From positions 87,163,943 through 87,227,942 of the forward strand of contig CM071936.1 of NCBI GenBank assembly GCA_016081115.2: a stretch of 64,000 nucleotides of DNA. The letters run 5' to 3'. How positions within the stretch are numbered: the stretch's first letter is position 1; the number at the start of each line of letters is the position of its first letter. The notes under the pieces are model-generated. The model ran no database searches and was not told the DNA's origin. It worked only from the letters and a program-made list of their open reading frames with translations. This document shows, in pieces, positions 1 through 9,955 of the stretch. Source of the stretch: Rehmannia glutinosa (Eukaryota > Streptophyta > Magnoliopsida > Lamiales > Orobanchaceae). Position numbers and translations under genes: made by a program.

Positions 1-822
1 CGTGTCCCGGTGGGTTGAGGCAATCCACACAAGGACTTGTGATGCTAACTCTGTCATCAAGTTTGTGCAGGAAAATATCTTAAGCAGGTTTGGATTCCCG
101 AGGGCTATCATTAGCGATGGGGGAAAACATTTTTGCAACAAGTTATTCAAAAACCTGATGAAGAAAAATGGCATCACACATAAGGCAGCTACACCTTATC
201 ATCCTCAAACTTTCGGACAAGTGGAGACTACCAACAAGCAAATAAAAGGAATTTTAGAGAAGACAGTAAATCCTACAAGGAAAGATTGGGTGACCAAGTT
301 AAATGATGCGCTCTGGGCATATAGAACATCTATAAAACGGTTTTAGGAATGAGCTCCCACAGACTAGTTTCGGGGAAAGCGTGTCATTTACCAGTTGAAG
401 TAGAGCACAAGGCATATTGGGCCATTAAAGCGACAAATTTTGAATTGGATTAAGCAGGAGCCGAAAGGAAGTTGCAACTTTCCAAACTAGACGAACTTCG
501 CAATAACGCGTATGAAAATGCGCGGACATATAAAGACAAAGTGAAACAGTTGCACGACAAGAAAATTATTCATAAAAATCTCGAACCAAGTATGAAAGTT
601 CTTTTATTCAATTCACGATTGCGTTTATTCCCAGGTAAATTAAAATCGAGATGGAGTGGGATATTTGAGATCGAAGAGGTATACCCCTATGGAACGGTAA
701 AACTACTTAATCCAAGGACGCATGAATCTTTCAAGGTAAATGGTCATCGGGTTAAGCCATATTTTGAAGGGGTATCTCGAGCTGAACGAATTGAGAGCAT
801 AGGTCTCGAAGACGTCACATAA
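1..822 (+). pseudogene. Athila pol 3' end: integrase core and C-terminal region, broken
   Basis: The first part (2-346) is the second half of the retroviral integrase core. The motif ISDGG supplies the second catalytic Asp (residue 39) and the Glu in GQVETTNKQ is residue 75, giving the D-35-E spacing. The HHCC zinc finger and the first Asp lie left of the window. A one-base shift near 335-345 ends this frame at 346. The homologous reading continues in another frame (GKACHLPVE..HKAYWAIKA), meets an in-frame TAA near 450-455, and resumes at 472-822 with the C-terminal domain (ending near VNGHRVKPYFEG). One frameshift plus one stop make this a pseudogene. Integrase would insert the cDNA copy into host chromatin. 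Confidence 0.85.
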
Positions 823-870
823 GAACCGTACTCATGTATCGTCAAGATAAAGACGTTAAATAAGCGCTTA

Positions 871-886
871 TTGGGAGGCAACCCAA
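871..886 (+). other. Perfect 5-bp-stem hairpin just after Athila pol
   Basis: TTGGG and CCCAA flank a six-base AGGCAA loop about 50 bases after the end of the integrase reading frame. From memory, similar GGGAGGCAACCC words follow pol in many plant Athila/Tat elements. That recollection is unverified here and no function is claimed. Confidence 0.4.
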
Positions 887-992
887 TTTCTGTTTCCTTT
901 CTTTTTATTTTATTTTCTCGACTAACCGTATCTAATGGTTTGTTTGAGTTATTTTTCTCTTCTTATAAGTATAATAATTATTTTTTTTAAAT

Positions 993-1183
993 GAAGTTCG
1001 TAATGTCATTTCCTAATTGAGACTCAAAGTAATGCATCGATTTCGAGTTAACTAAATAGCATTATTTTAAACTAGGGATAATTAATAGAAAAGTAAAATT
1101 TTTATTACAAGCAATCAACTTATATTATCAATGACGAATTGCCCCCCCAACTTAAAACACGCAATGACCTCAATGCATAAAAA
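993..1183 (+). repeat. Left arm of an imperfect inverted repeat flanking the Athila 3' ORF
   Basis: This stretch is the near-exact reverse complement of 2977-3170, with only scattered single-base differences and small indels. A matching word is caatgacgaattgcccccc here against ggggggcaattcgtcattg there. The two arms enclose the 1.8-kb segment carrying the 3' ORF, so the RNA or single-stranded DNA could fold into a long stem. A further copy in the orientation of the right arm lies at 3360-3506. Confidence 0.85.
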
Positions 1184-1433
1184 AATGAAAAAACAGGACG
1201 TGCGCGAACGCGCACATATGCACGAACGCGCAACAGACGGACGGGAGCCGCACTGGACACGCACACAAAGGGGTGCGCGGACGCGCACTGGTGAGCTCAC
1301 GCGCACTGGTGAGCGCACGCACACCTGGGACAGACAGACGCAATATCTGCAGCAGTGGCGAGATTTTCCCCAAATTTTCATTAGCAAATCTTCTCCAAAC
1401 CCTCTCCAAATTTACCCTATACACAAAATCGAC

Positions 1434-2734
1434 ATGAACAACATCAAGGCACTCCGACTAAGCGTGTATCTTCCATCAATGGCATCACATAGAGGCAAAA
1501 GGGCACAAGAGGGGACTTCTAAGGCTCAAGAGGATACTCCAATGGTCCCGGTTGATTTGGCCGAACAATTCGACGCCCCCTTCCCAATCTACTCTGAGGA
1601 GGAGGGGCAACGGTATACACGGGTTAGTCAATGCGAGATACCACTTCTCACCTTCTAAATTTACTAATTTTGGATGATTTGGGGTTGAAAGGTGATTTCA
1701 TGACTCTTGTTGAGGCTTTGGGTTGGAAGAAATTTATTAAATTGACGGGTGTTGCATACTCGGAATTGGTTGTTGAATTTTATACTACACTTCATTTTTC
1801 TGACACACACTTAACGGACTTCACTTGTCGTTTGCTTGGGGTTGAATATAAAGTTGATTATAGAGTCATGAAATCAATTTTTGGATTTTCTACTAGAGGA
1901 GTGCGATATGTCCCGAACTCGTTTAATGCTAAATAATTTTGGTTGGAATTAACTGATTTCGATAATTTTTCGAGTAAAGGGATGCCCAACGGGTTCATTC
2001 AAGACCGGACCACTTATTTGTTTCATAAATTTCTCGCACATCAGTTATTTGGAAAAGATGAAAGTAACAAAGTGACATGCCCGGAATTATTTTTTATGTA
2101 TTGCGCTAAGTCCCGTACCCAAATATGCACTACAACTTTTGTGTTTGATACATTTTATCGGATTCAGAAGAAGAGTACATACAAGTTGGGAATGGGCCAT
2201 TTTGTGTCACTTATTGCCCTAAATTTTGGAATTTCTGATGTCACTAGCCTTAATTATCATGAGGTAGAAAGAGTTTTCGTTACTAAGGAAAGTCTGCTCG
2301 GTTCAGAATTTTTAACTAAGGTAGGAGAATTCTGGGATTCTACCACTCGCAAATGTTTTAACAACCATAAATGGAACCCGGATGGCGCCTACCGACCTCA
2401 GCCTACTACCTTTGGGGACGATAGTCGAGGCGCCGATGATACTGATACAGATGAGCCATAGGATACTCGTTCTGCCGGTCCCTTCGCCCCGGGCCCATCT
2501 TCAGCCTCGAGCCAGGGCGACACCACTGGTTTGAATGTCGTCCTATCACGCCTTGATTCTATGCAGGGCAACTTCATCCATTTTCAGCAGCAGATGACTG
2601 GCCTCCACACCCTCATGAGAGATATGAGCGTCCAGATAAACTCATTTGACAGTCGGGTGCAGAATATCGAACAGAACTGGACACTATCTTTTTCGCCTCT
2701 CCACCCTCCACCACCTCTCGAGGATGATCAGTGA
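1434..2734 (+). pseudogene. Athila ORF-1-family protein in envelope position, broken
   Basis: The reading resembles the plant Athila ORF family (the type Pfam calls ATHILA ORF-1). It has a charged N-terminus (MASHRGKRAQEGTSKAQED from 1482), a globular core with LTGVAYSELVVEFYTTLHF and CRLLGVEYKVDYRVMKSIFG, and a C-terminal part with a likely coiled coil (2531-2680) ending in a proline-rich tail at 2734. The function of this family is unknown, and its position after pol is that of an envelope gene. A frameshift near 1640-1658 joins the N-terminal frame to the core. In-frame stops lie at 1934-1936 (TAA) and 2459-2461 (TAG). The start could be the ATG at 1434 or at 1482. A GC-rich CpG-dense stretch lies just upstream (1199-1330). 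Confidence 0.75.
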
Positions 2735-4222
2735 TGCTCCCGACAAATGTGGTTGTTTTTTCTGTTTCTCTTTTCTTTCTTCTTGTGTGTTTTTCTCCCT
2801 TTGCATGCGGATGTTTTCTCTTTTTGCATGTTATTTTTCACTACTCTCGTTTTTCTATTTTTTGTTTTTGTATTTTCTTCTACATTTGGCTTTTGCAGAA
2901 TCATAGGCGGATGTACTTTTGACATTACTTAACAATCTCCGAAATTTTCAGGGACGTATTTCATCTCTCCTTCATTTTTTTTACGCATTGAGGTCATTGC
3001 GTGTTTTAAGTGTGGGTGGGGGGCAATTCGTCATTGATAATATAAGTTGATTGCTTGTAATAAAAATTTTACTTTGCCTATTAATTATCCCTAGTTTAAT
3101 AATAATGCTATTTAGTTAACTCGAAATCGATGCATTACTTTGAGACTCAATTAGGAAATGACATTACAAATGCATAGGATTTGACTAAGTTGTGAATTAA
3201 CCCTTATGATAAACGAATTAGGCGATGGTTAAACAATACTCGAGGTTGTGGGGTATGAATTACGGGATTTTATTGATGTAAATTAAGTTAAAACTCTTAT
3301 CTTTTATGGATTACAAAATTGCTAGCCTTGCGAAAAAAAGAAAAAAAAATGCAGTATAAGCAATTCGTCATTGAATATATAAGTTGATTGCTTGTAATAA
3401 AATTTTTACTTTGCCTATTAATTATCCCTAGTTTAATAATAATGCTATTTAGTTAACTCGAAATTGATGCATTACTTTGAGACTCAATTAAGAAATGACA
3501 TTACGAACTTGATGCATAGGATTTGACTAAGTTATGAATTAACCCTTATGATAAACGAATTAGGCGGTGGTTAAACAATACTTGAGGTTGTGGGGTATGA
3601 ATTACGGGATTTTATTGATGTAAATTAAGTTAAAACTCTTATTTTTATGGATTACAAAATTGCTAGCCTTGCGAAAAAAAGAAAAAAAATGCAGTATAAG
3701 CGCCAAAAAAAATGCAACAGAGCGCTAAAAAAAGAAGAAGAAACAATCGAGATTATACTCCGTTGGTTAAGCTGCTTAGTAACTAGGAGCATTCATGTGC
3801 CCCATGTTTGACTTTTACGTAAAACGGCGGTTTAAGCATGAGTATGGGAAACCACCCTAGGAGTCTTTGGAAAACATCCGAAGTTTACACCTAGTGGAAT
3901 AATATCTCGGGAAGTCCAAGCAAAAAAAAAAAAAAAAAAAATGGCTAGTACTTACGTAATTTATACATGAATATAAGGAAGGGTTGCGACTTTTGATACA
4001 AATTTGAAATTTTGTAAAGAAAGCCAAACACTTTGAGTAATTGCTTAACTTTAGCTAAGTGAGTTTATTGCGAAGGTTGAGGATCGATGAGGAATAATCT
4101 GAGGTGGATGGAACTTGATGTCATGGAAAAATCGATTTTGAAAATAAGCTTTATATTTCTTGATTAAATTTATGGGCATTATTATTTGCTTGAGGACAAG
4201 CAAAGGCTAAGTGTGGGGGAGT
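2735..4222 (+). repeat. Athila 3' noncoding region with inverted arm, tandem duplication and polypurine tract
   Basis: No convincing coding sequence is present. 2977-3170 is the right arm of the inverted repeat. 3023-3359 and 3360-3699 are two direct tandem copies of about 338 bp, each ending in an A-rich run and gcagtataag. An A run of about 19 lies near 3924-3942. The polypurine tract gtgtgggggag at 4211-4221 immediately precedes the 3' LTR and would prime plus-strand DNA synthesis. Confidence 0.8.
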
Positions 4223-5634
4223 TGTTTTGCATGTTTTTGTGTGTGAATTTTGTGTGATTTCTATTTTTCGTGTGAGTGATTATGCGTGTTTTTGTGTCTT
4301 TTCGCCCCATTTTATATTGCATATGTTACGTATGGTATTTTTCGTTGTTTAGTAGGTTTTCATAAAAAGAGAACTTAAAAATGGACTAAAACGATCGAAA
4401 CAGAAATTACGGGCGAATAACGGTCGGGGAAAGCCAAAGTTGTGCGCGCGTGTGCACCTGCGCGTGGCGCGCAACGTCAAAACTGATGTAAATGAGCGCG
4501 CCGTGCAACAGTGCGCGGATGCGCACTCCGTCGGCAGGCAAGGCAGGCACCCGCACAAGGTGCCCGTGCAAGGCATGCGGGCGGGCAAGCAGCACGGCGC
4601 ACAACCATGCGCTGCGAGGAGACTGCGCGGACGCGCACCGCGAGAATTTTCTAGAAATTTTATTCCGATTTTCCCTTTCCTTTTTGGATTGTTCCACCTT
4701 GTATAGGTTTAGGCTTATAAATAGCCCTTGGGGAATCCATAATTTTGTACACTCTCATTCATAGCACTTCTATACTTTAGTTTTTTGGTATTTTTCTCTT
4801 GCTTTCAACATTGGGATTGCTTGGGTTCTTCCTCTTGAAGTTATTTTTGCTTTTTAATCATAGAGTAAGATTTCTTCATCTCTTTTGTCTAATTTTAATT
4901 GTTGGGTGACTATTATTATTGCATGATTATATTTATGATTATATTCTTTCCATCAATTGAGATTATGATTCCATCTCCAAGCATGAACTAATTTCCTTGT
5001 TCTAGGATTATGATGATTTGATTCAAACAAACAAGCATGAGTATTGATTAATTGATCTTTTTCCTGAATAAATTGTTTTACTTGTTGATTGATTGTTTGA
5101 CCAACTCTTGATTGTTTGAGGGAATAATTGAGATCGAGAGAAGAAATTATTCTTGGACTAAATTTATTCAGGGGGTTAGATATGAATCAGAGATGTATTA
5201 TCTAACTCTAGGCTTAATGAAAATAGCAAATTATTGGGATAGCCCTAATCTGGGAATACGAAAGTTATCAGATCTAGACCTAGTCTTTACATATTTGTTA
5301 TATTTGTTAACTGCATGATCAATTAATTGATATTCTGCTTGCAAGTTTGATGAGATGAATTCATAATCCTAGACTTTCTTCCATATCTTTTTCTCCAAGT
5401 TTACCCGTGCTTAGTCTTAATCCATCTTTTTAATTATTTTATTTTAGTTTATTTAAAACCAACAAATCTGGTTAGAGTGTTTAGGTTTTATTTTCTGTCT
5501 ATTGTGTTGTATAATAATTATTTGTCGGCTAAGTCTTCCTTGAGAGACGACTTGTGGTTAACTTGTTACCCTACAATTGATCTCGTTCTCTTGCGAGGAT
5601 TGTTAGACTTTTATAGGTGTTTAGCGGTCGAACA
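4223..5634 (+). repeat. Athila 3' LTR (about 1.41 kb)
   Basis: It begins TGTTTTGCATG right after the polypurine tract and ends ..GGTCGAACA at 5634, giving TG..CA ends. The right border is supported independently: at 5635 the sequence changes to homology with the Sirevirus 3' ORF seen at 52500-52600 on the other strand. A GC-rich, CpG-dense block lies at 4440-4645, upstream of a TATA box at 4713-4724. The rest is AT-rich. The partner 5' LTR is outside the window. Confidence 0.75.
4713..4724 (+). promoter_or_regulatory. Probable LTR TATA box
   Basis: CTTATAAATAGC matches the plant TATA consensus. It sits about 490 bp into the LTR and just downstream of the GC-rich block, where a pol II promoter of a plant LTR is expected. 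Confidence 0.6.
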
Positions 5635-6320
5635 TATTCCCTCAACTGGCTTTACCCCTTGGTGATGATGCCAAAAAGAAGGAAGATGAAAGTAAAAATC
5701 AAGGGAGTAATAAGGAAGGAGGTGGAAGTAAGGGGGAAGCAAGTAGTAATGGGGAAGGCAGTGAAATGAAGAAGTCGCCTCTGAAAATTATGCTTGCGAA
5801 GACCCCTCAGCAAGGTGAAGTGACAACCTCTATCCTCAGTCAGCTGCCTCAAAATCTGAATGTTGAAGAGAAAGATGATTTGGCCTTCAAGAAGTCTCGA
5901 GAGGCCATTGAAGCTTAATTTGAAAAGGTAGCTGTGAAACATCATGGAAGGATTGAAAATCTAAAGGCAATGTATGAAGGCCCCCCAGCTGGACTGTTAA
6001 ATGATTCCGCAGTTGTGAGACCCCCTCGTGAGCTTACATTGCCTGATGAAGGATTTGAGCCGAAATCCCTAGAGGAGTTTCAAACTCTAACTGCATAAGG
6101 ATATTTCAAGAATATGACTCTACCCCAAGCATGGGATCTGTATTGGGAGAAAGGACTCGACTTATGTAAATCATCTGATAGGCGCAGAGTTTGAGCAGTT
6201 ACCAGACTACCAAAGCACCCGTACAGTACACTTCAAGAGGAGGAGCTGAGTCACAGCGAGGAAGGGGAAGGTTTGGCAGTGGTGGAAGAGGCAGAGGCAC
6301 TCCATCACAGGACAATTGTC
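5635..6320 (+). pseudogene. Sirevirus 3' (envelope-position) ORF, C-terminal remnant
   Basis: The translated stretch is Lys/Glu/Gly-rich and low in complexity at first. It then contains SLEEFQTL and GYFKNMTLPQAWDLYWEKGL, closely matching SVDEFKTL and GYFVNMTIAQAWDLYWEKGL encoded on the minus strand at about 44240-44350. In-frame TAA stops at 5916-5918 and 6096-6098 and later frame loss show it is dead. The protein's role is unknown; Sireviruses carry such an extra ORF after pol. Confidence 0.7.
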
Positions 6321-6874
6321 TTGTGAAGGAGCTGAGTCCTAGGAGCAGTAGGCTGTGTGATCAAAGTTGTCTCAGACTGATAACTACTTTGTAACCAAGC
6401 TTAAATTACTTAGTGGATTCCTCCAGGAGTTGGAGAAGAGTGGACTAGAGGAATTACCCCATCCTCGAACCACTATAAAATTGCTTGTGTTCATTTTACT
6501 TTTCAACACACTCTATTACCTGCTTTAATTTATAACTGCTGATATAGTTAAACTTGCTAAAGTCTGCTGATAATAATCATTGCTAAAATAAGTGTTGAAA
6601 AACGTGCTTAAATTCATAAGGGTGAAAAGTCTTCCGCTAACAAAACCAAATCAACTGAATTTCTAAGTGTTAGCTGAAAACAGCTAAGTTATACTATCAA
6701 CAGCTCAGTCGACGTTGTTGAGTGGGTAACTTTGTTGTGTAAGTCAACCTAGCTGTCCCTCAAGCTGATTTGAGTTTAACTCTGAAAATGTATTAAAAGG
6801 ACTAAATCGAAAAGTTGGTAAGATTTATTCAATCCCTCCTTCTAAACCTTACACATCATCCCTTTGGACCTACA
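5635..6874 (+). mobile_element. Truncated Sirevirus-like copia fragment (3' ORF end joined to LTR end)
   Basis: The left part (5635 to about 6320) is homologous to the C-terminal part of the 3' ORF of the minus-strand Sirevirus in this window. The shared words GDDAKKK / FDDAKKG and AWDLYWEKGL occur in both. The right part (about 6320-6874) matches the last 550 bp of that element's LTR and ends CCTACA at 6874. The polypurine tract and roughly the first kilobase of the LTR are missing between them, an internal deletion. The left side was cut by the Athila insertion. Confidence 0.8.
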
Positions 6875-7029
6875 ACTTTGGACTGCTAGAATTAGTTCAC
6901 CCCGTGCCATTACATACGGGAGACTTGAGGTAGTCATGGTTCCTTTTTCCACCATATAAACCAAAAAAAAGAAAAAACTGATCCTACCCCGAAGACACAT
7001 TTATTCGGGTTCAGTCTCATCTTATATCA

Positions 7030-7215
7030 TAGCAATGTTTCAAAGGTTCATGTCAAGTCATCTATGTGAGACTCGACTTTTACACTCTTTACTAACATAT
7101 CATCCATATATATTCCATTTTTCTCCCTAATAAATGATTTTTGAACATCTTGTCAACCTACACCTGCTAGGCTGCTCCAACATTTTTCAATCCAAAAGGC
7201 TTGAAATTTGGATTT
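7030..7215 (-). pseudogene. Ty3/gypsy reverse transcriptase relic
   Basis: Read on the minus strand this contains PFGLKNVGAA, a degraded active-site region (MEYIWM followed by LVKS-like residues in another frame) and VESHIDDLT. That is the conserved PFGLKNAGATYQ..VYVDDMLVKS block of gypsy reverse transcriptases. Stops and frame jumps leave no function. Nothing of the rest of the element could be followed. Confidence 0.6.
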
Positions 7216-8102
7216 ACCCAACTCAATCCACAATCCTAACTCAAATGAGATGAATATGTTTTACGTATTAAATATGTTTTATATATGCCCGATTTAGTTT
7301 TTCTTTTGAGTTTATGTCATCTCATTTTCAAACTCTTGACATGTTATTTTTTTAAAAAATATGCAAAATATTTCATTGATGGGATCTAAAGTCTGTCATC
7401 CTAAATTTAAACTTTTATACCAAAGTACAATTTTGAAATATTACATTCGTTCCCTTATACACTGTGCATGGATGATGTCTCAGTATTATATATTTTGTTT
7501 TAGTATGTGATCGATAATGCACAAATATAGTATGAATATTAAACCAAATTACTAAACTCAACTACTCAACAAAATAAAGAAAAAGGGGCAAAAATAAAGG
7601 GCCATCTACCCTATACACTAAAAGAAAAAACAAAATTGACACATGTTATCATCTCATTATTCTTGGACATTTGTCAACATCTCATCTTTTCAGTTCCTCA
7701 TGGCGACTTTACATTTATTTGTATGGTAATCTTAGGTACAAAATCAAAATATAATAAATTTAATCAAGATTCTAAAAACTAAACTATAATTCCAAAAACA
7801 AAGAATTTGTTCACAATTAGTTTAGAAAAGTCGATGCTGATCAAATCTATTCGAAGATTTTTTTATTGAGAAATACTCTATTTTTGAATTAAAAGATAAA
7901 AAATTTATGAGATAACAAAAAAAATCAAGGATTCTATGGACACTATTAAATTTGTTATATTTTAAATTTATGACACTAAAATTTTATCTTTAGACAAATC
8001 TCTAACACACGGGTGTTAGTATAGTATGACTATAAATTAAAGGGCATATTTTTTGTTACAAGTTACAACCGTCGGGCTTCTATTGATATCAAATAAAAAA
8101 AA
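7216..8102. other. AT-rich intergenic stretch
   Basis: No coding sequence, RNA gene or bordered repeat could be supported. Its right end (8094-8102, taaaaaaaa) is the left target duplication of the next element. Confidence 0.6.
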
Positions 8103-8251
8103 GGAAAAATTACACAAAGTACCCTCAATTTTGGCTGAAATCCATAAATATCAACACATCTCATTTATACCTTTTTTATACTCTTTTTACGTTGTTTTTG
8201 AAATTTTTCCCTAAAATACGCTCCAGTTCTTTTCGTGTCCAATCTATCTTG

Positions 8252-8289
<38 letters not shown>

Positions 8290-9144
8290 ATCTCGCATGT
8301 TTGAGTTCACGCGCTGCATGTCCGCCATTTTTGGTGAGTTCGGGTTGTGATTTTCTGGCAACTATTTGTTAACTTCCCCGTCATCATCGCTAAAAACCGT
8401 CTCTTTAAATGAAAACCCACCATGGAAGTGAAAATCTCACCACCAATGAACATCAAGATATTTATGATAATTAGTTGTGCGTTGGAGAAAACCTCCATTT
8501 CCACTGTGGACATGCTTGATACAGTGGTTGCTGAAAAATGATGTGAAGAATAAATCTAAGTTTCTTGGTGTAAAAGATGGTGTTTCTCTTGTGTTTCTAT
8601 GTTGTTGATATGTTGTTTTTATTATTTTTCAAATTTTTCGTATAAAATGTATTGTTTATTTTTTGTTTCGTTGTTGTTTCTTTGTTGTTTCTTTATTGTT
8701 TCTTTTGTTGTTTCTTTATTGTTTCTTCGTTGTTTCATTTGAAACATGAAAGAAACATAATTGAAACAAATATGAAACAATGTCCTGCTTTCTTCTTCTA
8801 TTTGTTGTTTTTTTGTTCCTGTATGTTTTTCTTCTCTTTTCCTGATGTGCAGTCCGATTCTTCTTCCTTTGTGCTCGAAAATATGTCTTCTCCTTATTCT
8901 TCTCCTTCGCACAGTGTTTGCGCACTTGTTATGGCTCTTGCGTTTCAGATCTCTAATTGGTGCTCTGTTTTTTGGTTTTTTTGTGGTTATTTTTATATGC
9001 AGAGTATTGTTTTGGTAATGTGCTGGGTTTGAGCGTATTTGTTGGTAATTAGAATGCGGCAACGTATTGTTAGGTAATTTTGGTAAAATCTTAGTATTTT
9101 GCAGGTACTGGTCAAAAATAGGTGGGCATTTGTGTCATTTTCCC
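8103..9144. mobile_element. Nonautonomous Mutator-like element, 1.04 kb, with 9-bp target duplication
   Basis: The element starts GGAAAAATTACACAAAG and its right end, read in reverse complement, starts GGGAAAATGACACAAATG, so the termini are imperfect inverted repeats of about 30 bp. It is flanked on both sides by the identical nine bases TAAAAAAAA (8094-8102 and 9145-9153), the target size of the Mutator superfamily. Because the duplication is A-rich, chance is a real alternative. Inside are a TC microsatellite (8255-8287) and a GTTTCTTT-rich run (8660-8780). No transposase is seen. Confidence 0.55.
8255..8287. repeat. (TC)n microsatellite
   Basis: An uninterrupted CT dinucleotide run inside the Mutator-like element. 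Confidence 0.95.
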
Positions 9145-9191
9145 TAAAAAAAATGGAGGTCCATAGACCGACAACTAAGAACCAAACGCTG

Positions 9192-9312
9192 TGGGGGAAT
9201 TGATTGTAACTCAATTGGTTTGAGCATTTATAACCAGACTATTAACTTGGGATAAAATCCCACCCGTTCTACCTTTATATGGACTTTGCTTTGTAATTGT
9301 ACTAAAAAATAA
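9192..9312 (+). mobile_element. tRNA-derived SINE upstream of the syntaxin gene
   Basis: A 121-bp insertion flanked by the 15-bp direct repeat aagaaccaaacgctg (9177-9191 and 9313-9327). It has a pol III A-box-like word (tcaattggtttgag), a weaker B-box region (ggataaaatccca) and an A-rich 3' end. It lies about 100 bp before the syntaxin ATG, within what is probably the promoter or 5' UTR. Confidence 0.75.
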
Positions 9313-9798
9313 AAGAACCAAACGCTGAGAGTTGCGCTTTTCCATTTGATTCACGTTTTCTCAAGCAATTTGGCAGCAAGGGCGATATATTCCCGGGATA
9401 AATCTCGCACCGTTTATTTCCATGGCGGCCGCCGGCGTCTCGCCGTTCCGTGATCGGACGTCAGAATTTGTGTCTTTATCGCATACATTGAGGAGGATCG
9501 GAGGAAATCCAGTAACTCCGCCCCAACCACAATCAAACGACCCGATTGCAGTAACTCCGGATCGATCCGAATTCAACAAGAAGGCTTCAAGAGTAGGCCA
9601 ACGCATCCACCAAACCTCGCAGAAAATCGACCGTCTATCCAACCGTAAGCTGTGTTGCTCTTCGAATGGATGTTTTGTGGCTTTATTTGATGAAATTTAG
9701 TCGATCAATTCTAGAAGTATTCGGATTAGCTGTAATTACTTGTACGAGGACTCGGAATGATAGAGCTCGATGTGATTTGAGGGATATTTAGTTATAAC

Positions 9799-9955
9799 TG
9801 TTGAGATACGTCACTTGTGAGTTGTCTCACATTAATTAATTAGGGAAGAGAGCACGTGAGCTACTCCTTCTATCACCAATTTGTTTTAGAATAGAACCTC
9901 GTGAGCTTAGGCTCTCCCGCGTATTGGGTACGCCGTATACATGAAAACCAATGGC
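9799..9955 (+). repeat. LTR relic in syntaxin intron 1
   Basis: Starts TGTTGAGATACGTCACTTG and matches 36264-36420 over most of its length (shared words such as ctatcaccaattt/ctgtcaccaattg and gcttaggctctccc). The TGTTGAG start and the match to a copia/TRIM-like LTR type suggest an old solo LTR or LTR fragment. No partner LTR is visible nearby. Confidence 0.5.

Larger units (their letters stand above)
1..5634 (+). mobile_element. Athila-type Ty3/gypsy LTR retrotransposon, 3' part
   Basis: The window opens inside the pol gene of a gypsy element and runs through an Athila-type downstream ORF, a long noncoding repeat region, a polypurine tract (4211-4221) and a 3' LTR (4223-5634). The domain order, with integrase followed by a separate ORF in envelope position, is typical of the Athila lineage. 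The 5' LTR, gag, protease and most of pol lie left of the window. Frame breaks in both ORFs mean it cannot encode its own movement. Its right LTR end meets Sirevirus sequence at 5635 without a gap, so it was probably inserted into an older Sirevirus copy. Confidence 0.85.

Noticed and set aside
4349..4706. Overlapping open readings of about 80-95 codons on both strands in the Athila LTR
   Set aside because: They arise from the CpG-rich, stop-poor block and show no protein features.
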